Positions 15,279 through 22,433 of a DNA stretch of 42,657 nucleotides are shown here, piece by piece. Location: contig CAZOZM010000016.1 of NCBI GenBank assembly GCA_964584255.1, positions 1-42,657 of the forward strand. Direction: 5' to 3'. The notes under the pieces are model-generated. The model worked only from the letters and a program-made list of their open reading frames with translations. It ran no database searches and had not been told where the DNA came from. Every line of letters begins with the position of its first letter. Position 1 is the stretch's first letter. The translations under genes were made by a program, and so were the position numbers. Origin of the DNA: UBA3775 sp964584255. Its GTDB lineage: Bacteria > Bacillota > Clostridia > Lachnospirales > Lachnospiraceae.

Positions 15279-16106
15279 TTTGTTTGTTCCTCCTTCTTGG
15301 ATATTGTTATTTATAACTTCCGGCTCTTTGCCGGTGGTTACCTTGGGTTCCATTACCGGGATGTCTGTAGGAAGTGACAAACCTCTTGCAGACATCGGTA
15401 CTCCGTTTACTGTCAGGATATTCTTAGCAGGATTCAAGCTCATCGTTACACTGCTGCCAGTGTCTACAATTTCATCTGCAAACCCTTTGTCGATTGCATC
15501 CTGCGCTGACATCCATGTCGTATTACTCATCATGGTCTTGGCTGTTTCCGCATCCATGCCGGTTTCCTTTGCATAAATCTCAGCAATGGACTTATCGATT
15601 GCATTAATCTGCTTGATGGATTCCTTCATGTCCTTTGCGTTGTAATAACCGAACATAAAAGAAGATGCACCATGAATCATTGTGAGTGACCCATTGCACA
15701 CCTTCCTATTGCCCGGCTTTGCGCCCTGCATGATAATGCTTGCAGCGCTGGCACATAAGCCATCTACTATTGTTGTGACGTTCCCAGTGAACTCCTTCAT
15801 TCTGTTGTAGATTGCTACACCGGCGAATACTTCGCCACCAGGTGAGTTAATGCGGAACGTAACATTTTTCTTATCTTTGATTTTCTCCATGTCATTCAGA
15901 AAATCAGCTAATACAATGAACAGTCCTTCAATCGGTTTCCCTGTCCACCAGTCAGTAGGCTTTTCGCTTACTACTTCACCGTACATATTGACCTCTACAC
16001 TATCTTCATCTTCCAGCGTGGCGATATTGTACGGTTTCATATCCGGTGGAATGTTTAAAGGTGCCGGTGTCGGACCATTCCTGAAAGGATATCTATTCGT
16101 TATCAT
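14856..16106 (-). CDS. ClpP-like head maturation protease with C-terminal scaffold
   Basis: A 416-residue protein. Start at 16106 is chosen because AAGGAGGG lies 8-9 bases upstream; the ATG overlaps the portal end by 14 bases. Residues ~30-220 are a ClpP/SppA-type protease: RINSPGGEVFAGVAIYNRMK, serine motif GLCASAAS (Ser120 likely nucleophile), TMIHGASS with His145, and a QDAIDKGFADEIVD C-lobe. The region from residue ~277 is a scaffold. The enzyme cuts the scaffold and head proteins during procapsid maturation. Confidence 0.92.
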   Translation of the reverse strand: MITNRYPFRNGPTPAPLNIPPDMKPYNIATLEDEDSVEVNMYGEVVSEKPTDWWTGKPIEGLFIVLADFLNDMEKIKDKKNVTFRINSPGGEVFAGVAIYNRMKEFTGNVTTIVDGLCASAASIIMQGAKPGNRKVCNGSLTMIHGASSFMFGYYNAKDMKESIKQINAIDKSIAEIYAKETGMDAETAKTMMSNTTWMSAQDAIDKGFADEIVDTGSSVTMSLNPAKNILTVNGVPMSARGLSLPTDIPVMEPKVTTGKEPEVINNNIQEGGTNKMTLKELMEQEPDLVKQIQDEATQTAQASNQAAIDKALDDERKRLQAIDEIACKIGDAELVDKAKYGETKMSAADLALEALKAQEDAGASFLNSAKDDAQASGVAGVQPAPTNSNHDDAAQAKEDIQVGANLIAGITAENK

Positions 16107-17676
16107 CCTCGTTTCCCTCCTTCTTCTTATCATCATCGTTGTTATCATCTGCCGGAACCACAGGCGGTTCTTTTGGTTTTAACGATTGCATTTTCTTCTG
16201 CTCACGCTCTAACTTCTCAACATTAGAGTTCCAATCGCTACCATTCAAACGAACAGCGGCATCTTCATGGGTTGTGAATCCGTTTGCTACTGCTAAGATT
16301 TCAGCATTAACTTCCTTGATAGGGTCAAGCTGTCCTTGTGAAGGTCCAATCCATTCAGCTTTCAGCCATGCTTCTCTTATGAGCGGATCATTCCAAAAGC
16401 CGGGAGCTAAGATTCTACCTCTTGCTACCGCTTCACACATCCACAGTTCATACACCGGCTGACAGAAGCCTGTTGCAAACCAGTTACGATACATCTTAAA
16501 TGATTTCCATGCTTCCAACAGTGCGGCTCTTGATGCAGAGTAGCTTGCGTTGAATTCCTTAAGAAGTAAATCGTAAGGAATTTCCAAAGCCGAGCCTATC
16601 TGCTTTGCGATTGTCTTAACGAAACCATCAAAACCATTAGCCGGACGTTTCGGATCCGCAAACACCACATCTTCTCCCGGATTCATCACATTTACAGTTC
16701 CGGGACCTAACTCATATTCATTTGGATCGTAGCTTACGCTATCATCTTCCGGTTGTCCATCACCCACTTCATTAAACGGAATATCGGAAGGATCCCCCGA
16801 ATCCGTTTTGATAAATGCTGTGAAGAATGACTCAATCAGTGCAGCGGTCAGCTCGCTCTCGGTGTATCTCCTAATCTGAAGCAGATATTCGATAACCGGT
16901 GCCAGATAAGTAACACCGCGATACTGGTCCGGTCTTTCTGAATTCATCAGATGAATTACATTCGGTAACCCTGTCTTTTCTCCGTAGGCTACTACTCTCT
17001 GCCATTGTGTCTGTTCAGCCTTGACCTCATACGGATATGTGTTCCGGATGTGATATGCGACTACTGCACCATCACTATCAATTTCCACACCATCATAAAT
17101 GCGGTTTTTATTATTCGGGTTTTCTCCGTCTGTCAGATTGAATCCGAATGTATAACTGCTCTCCGGTGTACTGCATCTGTCTGCTTCCACCACCATTAAT
17201 TTCAGAGAGTACGGACAATTCTTTACTTCCTTATCCTTCTTTAAGACAAGAACATCACCGGATGTAAGCCATGAAACAAAACACAGCTGCTGCATTTCGT
17301 AAAAATCATTTATGCCGGTGGCATCACAATTTCTTTTCTTATTGGCCCACAATGCAAATTCCGCTTTGGTCTTTTTCTCCCAGCTTTCTGCCTGTTCAGC
17401 GGTCATTCCTAAGATATCCCTATCAATCCTCGGATTAAGTTTTAAACCCATTCCGATTGTATTGGTTCGGTTGGTCTTAATCGCTGACGTAGCAATCGGA
17501 GCCGACATATATAACATTCTTCCCCTTTGTCTTAGGGTATAGTTATTATAATCTATATCCTCTCTCGGACTACCAGACATAGCATTGAAGCCTTTTAATG
17601 CTCTTTTCCTTGTACTGGCTCCTGCTTCTCCGTAGCCTTTCGAGTAAGAACCATAAACTAAACTGCCATTATCCAA
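16093..17676 (-). CDS. portal protein (lambda gpB family)
   Basis: A 527-residue protein starting with TTG, supported by AAGGAGGTG six bases upstream. It matches lambda portal throughout: RQRGRMLYMSAPIATSAIKT, LTSGDVLVLKKDK, VIHLMNSERPDQYRGVTYLA, EIPYDLLLKEFNASYSASRA and MYRNWFATGFCQPVYELWM. Twelve subunits would form the DNA channel. The acidic lysine-rich tail (DDDKKKEGNEDDNE) is a local extra. Length is close to lambda gpB (533). Confidence 0.95.
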   Translation of the reverse strand: MDNGSLVYGSYSKGYGEAGASTRKRALKGFNAMSGSPREDIDYNNYTLRQRGRMLYMSAPIATSAIKTNRTNTIGMGLKLNPRIDRDILGMTAEQAESWEKKTKAEFALWANKKRNCDATGINDFYEMQQLCFVSWLTSGDVLVLKKDKEVKNCPYSLKLMVVEADRCSTPESSYTFGFNLTDGENPNNKNRIYDGVEIDSDGAVVAYHIRNTYPYEVKAEQTQWQRVVAYGEKTGLPNVIHLMNSERPDQYRGVTYLAPVIEYLLQIRRYTESELTAALIESFFTAFIKTDSGDPSDIPFNEVGDGQPEDDSVSYDPNEYELGPGTVNVMNPGEDVVFADPKRPANGFDGFVKTIAKQIGSALEIPYDLLLKEFNASYSASRAALLEAWKSFKMYRNWFATGFCQPVYELWMCEAVARGRILAPGFWNDPLIREAWLKAEWIGPSQGQLDPIKEVNAEILAVANGFTTHEDAAVRLNGSDWNSNVEKLEREQKKMQSLKPKEPPVVPADDNNDDDKKKEGNEDDNE

Positions 17677-17702
17677 CTCTTACACCTCCTTCTTTTTTTA
17701 TT

Positions 17703-17734
17703 TGGTGCGCTGTAGAAAGGTAGACAGCGCACCA
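17703..17734. repeat. strong 11-bp stem-loop upstream of the portal gene
   Basis: Perfect inverted repeat TGGTGCGCTGT/ACAGCGCACCA with a 10-base loop, in the 98-bp gap between the W-like and portal genes and about 15 bases before the portal ribosome binding site. On the minus strand it is followed by AAATAAAAAAAG, not T residues, so it is not a terminator for the phage operon. It could stabilise or regulate portal mRNA, or serve as a protein-binding site. Confidence 0.6.
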
Positions 17735-17774
17735 TTTTATACCAACAACCGCCGATTCCGACAGCTGTTAATAC

Positions 17775-18035
17775 CTACCAATCACGAGGTATTACTCCTA
17801 CAGCCTTTCTTGGTTTGATACCTGCCAGGCGATTTTCCAATTCATCACGCTGTTTTTCCAATTCTTCTATCTGCTCCTTGATATTAGAAGAATACTGATA
17901 TCGTGTAACAGACCTGCTGCCGATGGTATAACTTTGTACACCGGATTCTGTCAGAAGCGCCCTCTCTTTCTCGTAGTAATACTCTAAGCGCTCATTAACC
18001 TTATCGAGTTTTCTTTCTATCTGCGTTCTGGTCAT
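17775..18035 (-). CDS. head-tail connector, gpW-position coiled-coil protein
   Basis: An 86-residue protein starting at 18035, where AGGAGGAA precedes the ATG. Nearly all helix: TRTQIERKLDKVNERLEYYY, a YTIGSRSVTRYQYS beta hairpin, then IKEQIEELEKQRDELENRLA. This helix-hairpin-helix plan and the location between terminase and portal match lambda gpW (68 residues), which plugs the portal after packaging. Confidence 0.75.
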   Translation of the reverse strand: MTRTQIERKLDKVNERLEYYYEKERALLTESGVQSYTIGSRSVTRYQYSSNIKEQIEELEKQRDELENRLAGIKPRKAVGVIPRDW

Positions 18036-18192
18036 CACTATTTCCTCCTGCATCCATCTTAAATACACAGTTACCAGGCGAACACCGACCTCTTAAGGTA
18101 CACAGTTCATCAAACCGCAAACTGCTTGAGGTCTGCCGGACACCATGTGTCCTGTGAAACAGACATCTTTTCCTCATTTCGTTGAATTCCAT
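18001..18192 (-). CDS. small cysteine-containing protein, uncertain
   Basis: A possible 63-residue protein starting at the ATG just after the TerL stop and overlapping the W-like gene by 35 bases. It has four cysteines, the last three in a compact LCTLRGRCSPGNC pattern that could bind zinc. The ribosome binding site is weak (GGGGATG). It fills the gap between TerL and the connector, but no family was recognised and it may not be expressed. Confidence 0.4.
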   Translation of the reverse strand: MEFNEMRKRCLFHRTHGVRQTSSSLRFDELCTLRGRCSPGNCVFKMDAGGNSDDQNADRKKTR

Positions 18193-18194
18193 TT

Positions 18195-20093
18195 TTACCA
18201 ATCATCCCCATACAAATCACTACGCTTTCTTTGCTTCTTTCTAGGCTTTGCCTGATTCTTTATTTCATGTGCCATTCCCTTTAGCTTTCTTTCAATAGCA
18301 TCAAGGTTAGGATTCAAAGCACGAAAGGCTGCGTTAGCGTAGTTCCTGCAGTCCAGTGCTTCGTTTCGGTTATGTCCGGGGAGCTTTTCCCATGACCATT
18401 TGCCATTCTTATAGGTCATCTTCTCGGATAACAATCCGGAAAAGAAAAGGTTGTCATATCCTTTTTCCTCATTAATTGGAAAATGAGAATACCTAGCTCC
18501 CGGAGATTGTACCTTAAGACCTGACATGATACGCTCTTTGCCGGCATCTACTCCTAAAACGTACAGCCATGCCTTTCCCACTACTTTATTGTCCTTAACG
18601 ATGTTTACCTTACTAGGAGGGCCGGTAAAGGGGATTCCTTCACCCCCTTTACCTTTAATTGCAAACACACGCTTATTGATTCTTTTATTACATTCCTCGT
18701 ACACTTCCTGCGTATAGTGACCGCCGGAGTCGATAAATGTAAGCGATATCTTTAAGGCTTTACCATTCTTAAAATGATAAGAACGGTCGATGATTCCATC
18801 TAACCGTTCCCATACATCACTTTCAGAAGGCTTACCCATGATGTAACCTTTTTCAATTCCCCAGTTCTCTCCGAACTGGCCATAACCTACGACCTCATAT
18901 TCCAGTCGATTGTCCTGCGTATCAACTCCACAAGTGAGACAAAGCACACCGTCCGGAAGGTCATCTTCGTATTCTTCCCTTCTGGCGAGCATCTCATCTT
19001 CATCCTCCAGGTCACCTCTATCCTCCCAGAGCTCACCAAAGAGTGTATTATATACAGTCTTTAGCTTTTCCGGATCATCCTTTGCTTCTAAGAAACGAAG
19101 GACTAACTTCTTCCAAGGCATCCAAGGAGAAGAAAAGGCATTAATCCAAAAGGAGCGGACACCGTTCTTATAGGCTTCAGGGTTCTTTGCTATCCACTTC
19201 TTAGGTTGCTTTCGCATTTCCTGCTCTGTGGAAGCAGCTCCGCATTCGGGACACGCATACATAACATCATCAACGATATATTGTGTCTTGCCCTGAATCT
19301 TATTCGTATGAAAATTAAATCGAATATTGTCGAATTTGATAAAACTATACTCTCCACAGTGCGGACACTGCACACTCCAGTATTCCTGTGTTCCGGTATT
19401 GAATGCTGACTCTATGGCACTGTAACCTTTTATGGTTGGTGTCGAAACCTCAACCATCTTGTAATTGTAGAATGTGATTGTTCTGGCTTCTACCAATCCC
19501 CAAGGATCACCTTCGCCGCCGGCATCTTTGGCCCATCTGTCTCGCTCATCACCGAACACATAACGTGCCGGTACCGATGCAAGGGACGCCGGTGAGTTAC
19601 TTCCTGTCATGGTAAGCATTCCACCCGGATATGCCTTCTTAAGGACAGTATTTTCTCCATCCCGACTCTTTGCTTTAGCTATCTTCTCTCTTAGCGGCTT
19701 TGTATCTCGTATCATTGGTGCGATACGTCTTTTGGAGAAGTCTCTTGCATTATCAACTGTAGGCATAACCAGCATTATTGGTCCCGGATCTATGTCGATA
19801 GCGTAGCCTAACATATTCATTTCACATTCAGTTTTTCCGACCTGTGAACTTGCCGCTACTGCTATCCTATGTATTTTAGGATCCGTAAACGCATTCATGA
19901 TTTCTTCCAGGTACGGAGTTCTGCTTGTCCTCCAACGACCAGGCTCGGCGCTGTTCTCTGCTGATAACCTCCTGTACTTATCCGACCATTCTGTAACGGT
20001 CAGCTGTTCCGGAGGTTTGAAGTTGGAGGTTGATTTTCTGACGGTAGCATTGAGGTCTTTTAAGAAATCTCTATTCTTCGTCATCTTCATCAT
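18195..20093 (-). CDS. terL: terminase large subunit (lambda gpA family)
   Basis: A 632-residue packaging motor and nuclease of the Terminase_GpA family. The ATPase has Walker A ASSQVGKTE (about 81-89) and GPIMLVMPTVDNARDFSKRR after it. A zinc ribbon (CPHCG ... CPECG) lies in the middle. The nuclease begins at CGVDTQDNRLEYEVVGYG (catalytic Asp) and includes LTFIDSGGHYTQEV. It overlaps the TerS stop by 23 bases; no clear ribosome binding site is visible, suggesting coupled translation. Confidence 0.95.
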   Translation of the reverse strand: MMKMTKNRDFLKDLNATVRKSTSNFKPPEQLTVTEWSDKYRRLSAENSAEPGRWRTSRTPYLEEIMNAFTDPKIHRIAVAASSQVGKTECEMNMLGYAIDIDPGPIMLVMPTVDNARDFSKRRIAPMIRDTKPLREKIAKAKSRDGENTVLKKAYPGGMLTMTGSNSPASLASVPARYVFGDERDRWAKDAGGEGDPWGLVEARTITFYNYKMVEVSTPTIKGYSAIESAFNTGTQEYWSVQCPHCGEYSFIKFDNIRFNFHTNKIQGKTQYIVDDVMYACPECGAASTEQEMRKQPKKWIAKNPEAYKNGVRSFWINAFSSPWMPWKKLVLRFLEAKDDPEKLKTVYNTLFGELWEDRGDLEDEDEMLARREEYEDDLPDGVLCLTCGVDTQDNRLEYEVVGYGQFGENWGIEKGYIMGKPSESDVWERLDGIIDRSYHFKNGKALKISLTFIDSGGHYTQEVYEECNKRINKRVFAIKGKGGEGIPFTGPPSKVNIVKDNKVVGKAWLYVLGVDAGKERIMSGLKVQSPGARYSHFPINEEKGYDNLFFSGLLSEKMTYKNGKWSWEKLPGHNRNEALDCRNYANAAFRALNPNLDAIERKLKGMAHEIKNQAKPRKKQRKRSDLYGDDW

Positions 20094-20667
20094 CGGAGCG
20101 GTTTTCTAACCACCCCTGTCTTTCTCTTACTCTGCGCCGATATTCTTCTGGGTTATATTCATATCTCGATAATTCATCCAAGATATCATTCACTGTTGAT
20201 TTGATTATCTCGGATATCTCTGCTGCATCGGTTGCTTCTGCAACGTCTACAGCCAACTGCCCCGGCATAGATAACAGTGCCGATCGTACTGCCAGACACA
20301 GGTCTGTTGTCATTGCTTCCACATCTTCTGCGGAGTGCATACGTCCTTCCAGCTCATCAAGATTAAGCTGCGCTATCTTTGCCTTTGCTCTCTTAATGTC
20401 AACCTCTGCCTGGAGCTTCTGTTCTTCCTTATCAGTAACACTTTCTTTTTGCTCCCGGCCGTATGCCTTGTCACTCAGGTATTTAATGTATGCCTGAATC
20501 GTAGGCATGAGGTCGTATCTCCTAAGAGTACGGTTACCCTCTTTTATTTCTACTGTTGCCAGGATTCCTTCCTGTGTCAATTGCTGGATGCGCCGCACAG
20601 TAACCTGAAACAACTTAGCGATGATTTCTACTTTCTGCAGGTTCTTGCCTGCCATTGCATCTGCCAT
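20071..20667 (-). CDS. terS: terminase small subunit (Nu1-like)
   Basis: A 198-residue protein. The N-terminal winged helix (LQKVEIIAKLFQVTVRRIQQ LTQEG) is the DNA-binding domain that recognises the packaging site; a following coiled coil (EEQKLQAEVDIKRAKAKIAQ) mediates oligomers and contacts the large subunit. This is the Nu1/DUF1441 plan. AAAGGG precedes the ATG. The acidic end (NRSDDEDDEE) overlaps terL. Confidence 0.88.
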   Translation of the reverse strand: MADAMAGKNLQKVEIIAKLFQVTVRRIQQLTQEGILATVEIKEGNRTLRRYDLMPTIQAYIKYLSDKAYGREQKESVTDKEEQKLQAEVDIKRAKAKIAQLNLDELEGRMHSAEDVEAMTTDLCLAVRSALLSMPGQLAVDVAEATDAAEISEIIKSTVNDILDELSRYEYNPEEYRRRVRERQGWLENRSDDEDDEE

Positions 20668-20893
20668 TGTTACACCCTTTCTATTTATGCCCTGTGGCTT
20701 TGTATTTGCCTCATACAGCCGCCTTACTTTTTAAGGGTTCCGTACTTCGTCTACCCCATTTAAAATGCCACCTCGTAACGAAACGCCTTGAAATTTTGTA
20801 TAGTAACTACTCAATTCTTGGGCTCGCCAGCACCGTAAAGGTTTTTCTGGCCCTCACAGTACCTTTTTCGCTTTTAAATAGCACTTGTTATCC
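20668..20893. other. 226-bp non-coding gap before terS, candidate packaging site
   Basis: No convincing gene: minus-strand frames here are short and lack ribosome binding sites except a doubtful GTG start. It contains two odd palindromes 5 bp apart, CATTTAAAATG (20757-20767) and TCGTAACGA (20773-20781), and a GGCC-containing block near 20850. In lambda-type phages cos lies directly upstream of nu1, so this gap is the best place for it. That is positional inference only. Confidence 0.35.
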
Positions 20894-21490
20894 TTATTTT
20901 CCTAAAATTCTATTCAGATTGTGTTCCAATCTCTTACCAAGTTCCTCATTGATTCTCTTATGGATGTTCTCTGCTACCGTTTCATTGGTAATCATCTGAG
21001 GAATAGACACCGTCTTAATAGGGTTAATAGGCAACCTTGCATCTCCGACTCTCTGAAACGGTATCTGCACTGTTCCCTCTCTACCAGACTTAGCCAGGAA
21101 TGCCTTGTGGCTAAGAGCCTTCCTACCCTCACCCTTCTTTATCTGAGCAGTGACTGTATATGCCCTGCCATTTACAGGCCTAGCAGTAGGCTTCATACTA
21201 AAGTGTGTAGGTGTCAGCAATCTACCCTGATAGTGAATCTCTAGGTTATCCAGGCTCACGCCGCCTACCCTAATCTTGCCGGCATTAGTAACGCCTTTCT
21301 TACTGCTATTAATCTCTTTCTTCTTGATGTTATATTCCTTGACTACTTCCTGAGACACCCATCCGGGACCTCTGGTTCTAAAGTCACCTATAGTCCTATT
21401 GATTACCTTAGCAGAATCTCTACGCATGGAGTTTATCTGATTAACCACATCTTCATAGCCATCTATTACAACATTCATTGCTCCGGCCAT
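20894..21490 (-). CDS. minor tail protein Z (lambda gpZ family)
   Basis: A 198-residue basic protein; ATG at 21490 follows GGGGG. The C-terminal half (HKAFLAKSGREGTVQIPFQR, then LPINPIKTVSIPQMI and a helix ending ELGKRLEHNLNRIL) closely parallels lambda gpZ, the tail protein involved in tail tip-DNA and neck completion. It is oddly placed: first gene of the late operon, upstream of the terminase, rather than in the tail cluster. Confidence 0.8.
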   Translation of the reverse strand: MAGAMNVVIDGYEDVVNQINSMRRDSAKVINRTIGDFRTRGPGWVSQEVVKEYNIKKKEINSSKKGVTNAGKIRVGGVSLDNLEIHYQGRLLTPTHFSMKPTARPVNGRAYTVTAQIKKGEGRKALSHKAFLAKSGREGTVQIPFQRVGDARLPINPIKTVSIPQMITNETVAENIHKRINEELGKRLEHNLNRILGK

Positions 21491-21514
21491 ACACACACCC
21501 CCATGTTAAGCATC

Positions 21515-21551
21515 AAAAAAAGGACCATGCCCCTAATGGGACCGGTCCTTT
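21515..21551 (-). terminator. intrinsic terminator ahead of the late operon
   Basis: Minus-strand hairpin with outer stem AAAGGACC/GGTCCTTT and an inner GGTCCC-ATTA-GGGGC stem, followed by a seven-T tract (21521-21515). It ends 25 bases before the minor tail Z start and about 20-30 bases downstream of a candidate promoter, so it either separates hicAB from the late operon or works as an attenuator. Confidence 0.8.
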
Positions 21552-21572
21552 GCTCTTGCTATATAAATTTAC

Positions 21573-21640
21573 ATTATAATACTAACACAGTTTGCACATA
21601 CTATTCAAACCGATTTACTTTCATTTACTTCCATTTACTT
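21573..21640 (-). promoter_or_regulatory. candidate activator-dependent late promoter
   Basis: A perfect -10 box TATAAT (21578-21573) has a poor -35 (GTATGT at 17-base spacing). Upstream, at about -40 to -70, three tandem 10-bp units share AAGTAAAT (21640-21611; written on the plus strand as ATTTACTT three times at exact 10-bp intervals). Weak -35 plus helically phased direct repeats is the layout of activator-driven phage late promoters. The DUF1492 protein at 27883-28353 is the likely partner (inference). Confidence 0.6.
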
Positions 21641-21681
21641 CGTTTTTGTACCGTTTTTTGAAAACTGCATCAAATTATCAC

Positions 21682-22077
21682 TTATTTCTGTGCCATCTCA
21701 AGCAATGCATCCTGAAGCACTCTTGAAAAATTAAGGTTTTTCTTTTCTCCGAAGGTATTAAGCCATGCCGGAATAGTGAAATTTCTTCTGACTGCTTTAT
21801 CCCCATATTTTTCAGCATATGCATCAATATCGAGTACAAGCAGATTTATAAAGCTGCCATCTTCATAAGCCACATCATTGTGAGGTGTTGGCTTTGGAAA
21901 GTCGTTTCCATCTTCCAGTTCTCCTAAAATCCAACCGGATGCTGCGTCCATGCCCATTTCTATTGCATTAATCAAAGAATTACCTTCCGTCACGCATCCG
22001 GGTAGGTCAGGAACAACAACTGTGTATCCTTCTTTTTCGATGCATGGAGTAAAAATTGCAGGATAAATAAGTTTCAT
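21682..22077 (-). CDS. hicB: HicB-family antitoxin
   Basis: A 131-residue protein. The N-terminal half is the degenerate RNase H-like HicB fold (YPAIFTPCIEKEGYTVVVPD LPGC; GNSLINAIEMGMDAASGWIL). The C-terminal part (VRRNFTIPAWLNTFGEKKNL NFSRVLQDAL) is a ribbon-helix-helix DNA-binding domain for autoregulation. AAGGTGG (22093-22087) precedes the ATG. It lies downstream of hicA in one operon and neutralises the HicA RNase. Confidence 0.92.
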   Translation of the reverse strand: MKLIYPAIFTPCIEKEGYTVVVPDLPGCVTEGNSLINAIEMGMDAASGWILGELEDGNDFPKPTPHNDVAYEDGSFINLLVLDIDAYAEKYGDKAVRRNFTIPAWLNTFGEKKNLNFSRVLQDALLEMAQK

Positions 22078-22104
22078 AAAAAAATACCACCTTTCTTTTT
22101 GGTT

Positions 22105-22120
22105 TATAATTGTAAGGAGG
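22105..22120 (+). repeat. left arm of 16-bp inverted repeat flanking hicA
   Basis: TATAATTGTAAGGAGG on the plus strand is the exact reverse complement of 22321-22336. In the hicAB mRNA this arm reads as CCTCCTTACAATTATA, that is, an anti-Shine-Dalgarno sequence lying just after hicA and next to a small hairpin (22124-22140) that includes the hicA stop. Confidence 0.9.
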
Positions 22121-22128
22121 CAAGGGCT

Positions 22129-22311
22129 TTATTTAAGCCCCGCCTGTTTGAGAATCGAATTGACTGTTCCTTTGTCGATGTCACCTGAGTGATTTGGAAT
22201 TGTAACCTTTCCAGGCTTCACTGGGTGTTTGTATTGTCTGTGCGACCCTACTTGTTTAACTAAGTACCAGCCATCTTCTCTAAGGATTCTCTCTAGCTCT
22301 CTGACTCTCAT
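22129..22311 (-). CDS. hicA: HicA-family mRNA interferase toxin
   Basis: A 60-residue protein with the dsRBD-like HicA fold: VRELERILREDGWYLVKQ, GSHRQYKHP with catalytic His24, then VTIPNHSGDIDKGTVNSILKQ. HicA cleaves mRNA when free of HicB. AAGGAGG (22327-22321) stands 9 bases before the ATG. The gene is bracketed by perfect 16-bp inverted repeats; the right arm contains its own -10 box and ribosome binding site. Confidence 0.93.
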   Translation of the reverse strand: MRVRELERILREDGWYLVKQVGSHRQYKHPVKPGKVTIPNHSGDIDKGTVNSILKQAGLK

Positions 22312-22320
22312 TAGCTATGT

Positions 22321-22336
22321 CCTCCTTACAATTATA
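22321..22336 (-). repeat. right arm of 16-bp inverted repeat (hicA -10/RBS region)
   Basis: On the minus strand this reads TATAATTGTAAGGAGG, containing most of the hicA -10 region through its Shine-Dalgarno sequence. Its perfect inverted copy lies at 22105-22120; exactly 200 bp (22121-22320), containing hicA, separates the arms. Confidence 0.9.
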
Positions 22337-22387
22337 TTATACACACTATGCGCATATTTGTCAACAAAAAGTGTGTATAGTGTGTAT
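22336..22387 (-). promoter_or_regulatory. hicAB promoter and operator
   Basis: Near-perfect sigma-A promoter: TTGACA (22364-22359), 17-base spacer, TATAAT (22341-22336). An 11-bp perfect inverted repeat ATACACACTAT/ATAGTGTGTAT (22339-22349 and 22377-22387) flanks the -35 box, and a 10-bp palindrome TATGCGCATA (22347-22356) fills the spacer. These are good sites for HicB ribbon-helix-helix autorepression. Confidence 0.85.
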
Positions 22388-22433
22388 TTTTTTAATTAAA
22401 ACTAACACTTTTCCTAAAGTGCGGTTTAAATGA

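Noticed and set aside
22101..22145. Hairpin GGGCTT-AAATA-AAGCCC at the hicA stop as a terminator
   Set aside because: It is followed by TTGCCTCC rather than a T tract, and hicB downstream must be co-transcribed; it is described with the hicA repeat instead.
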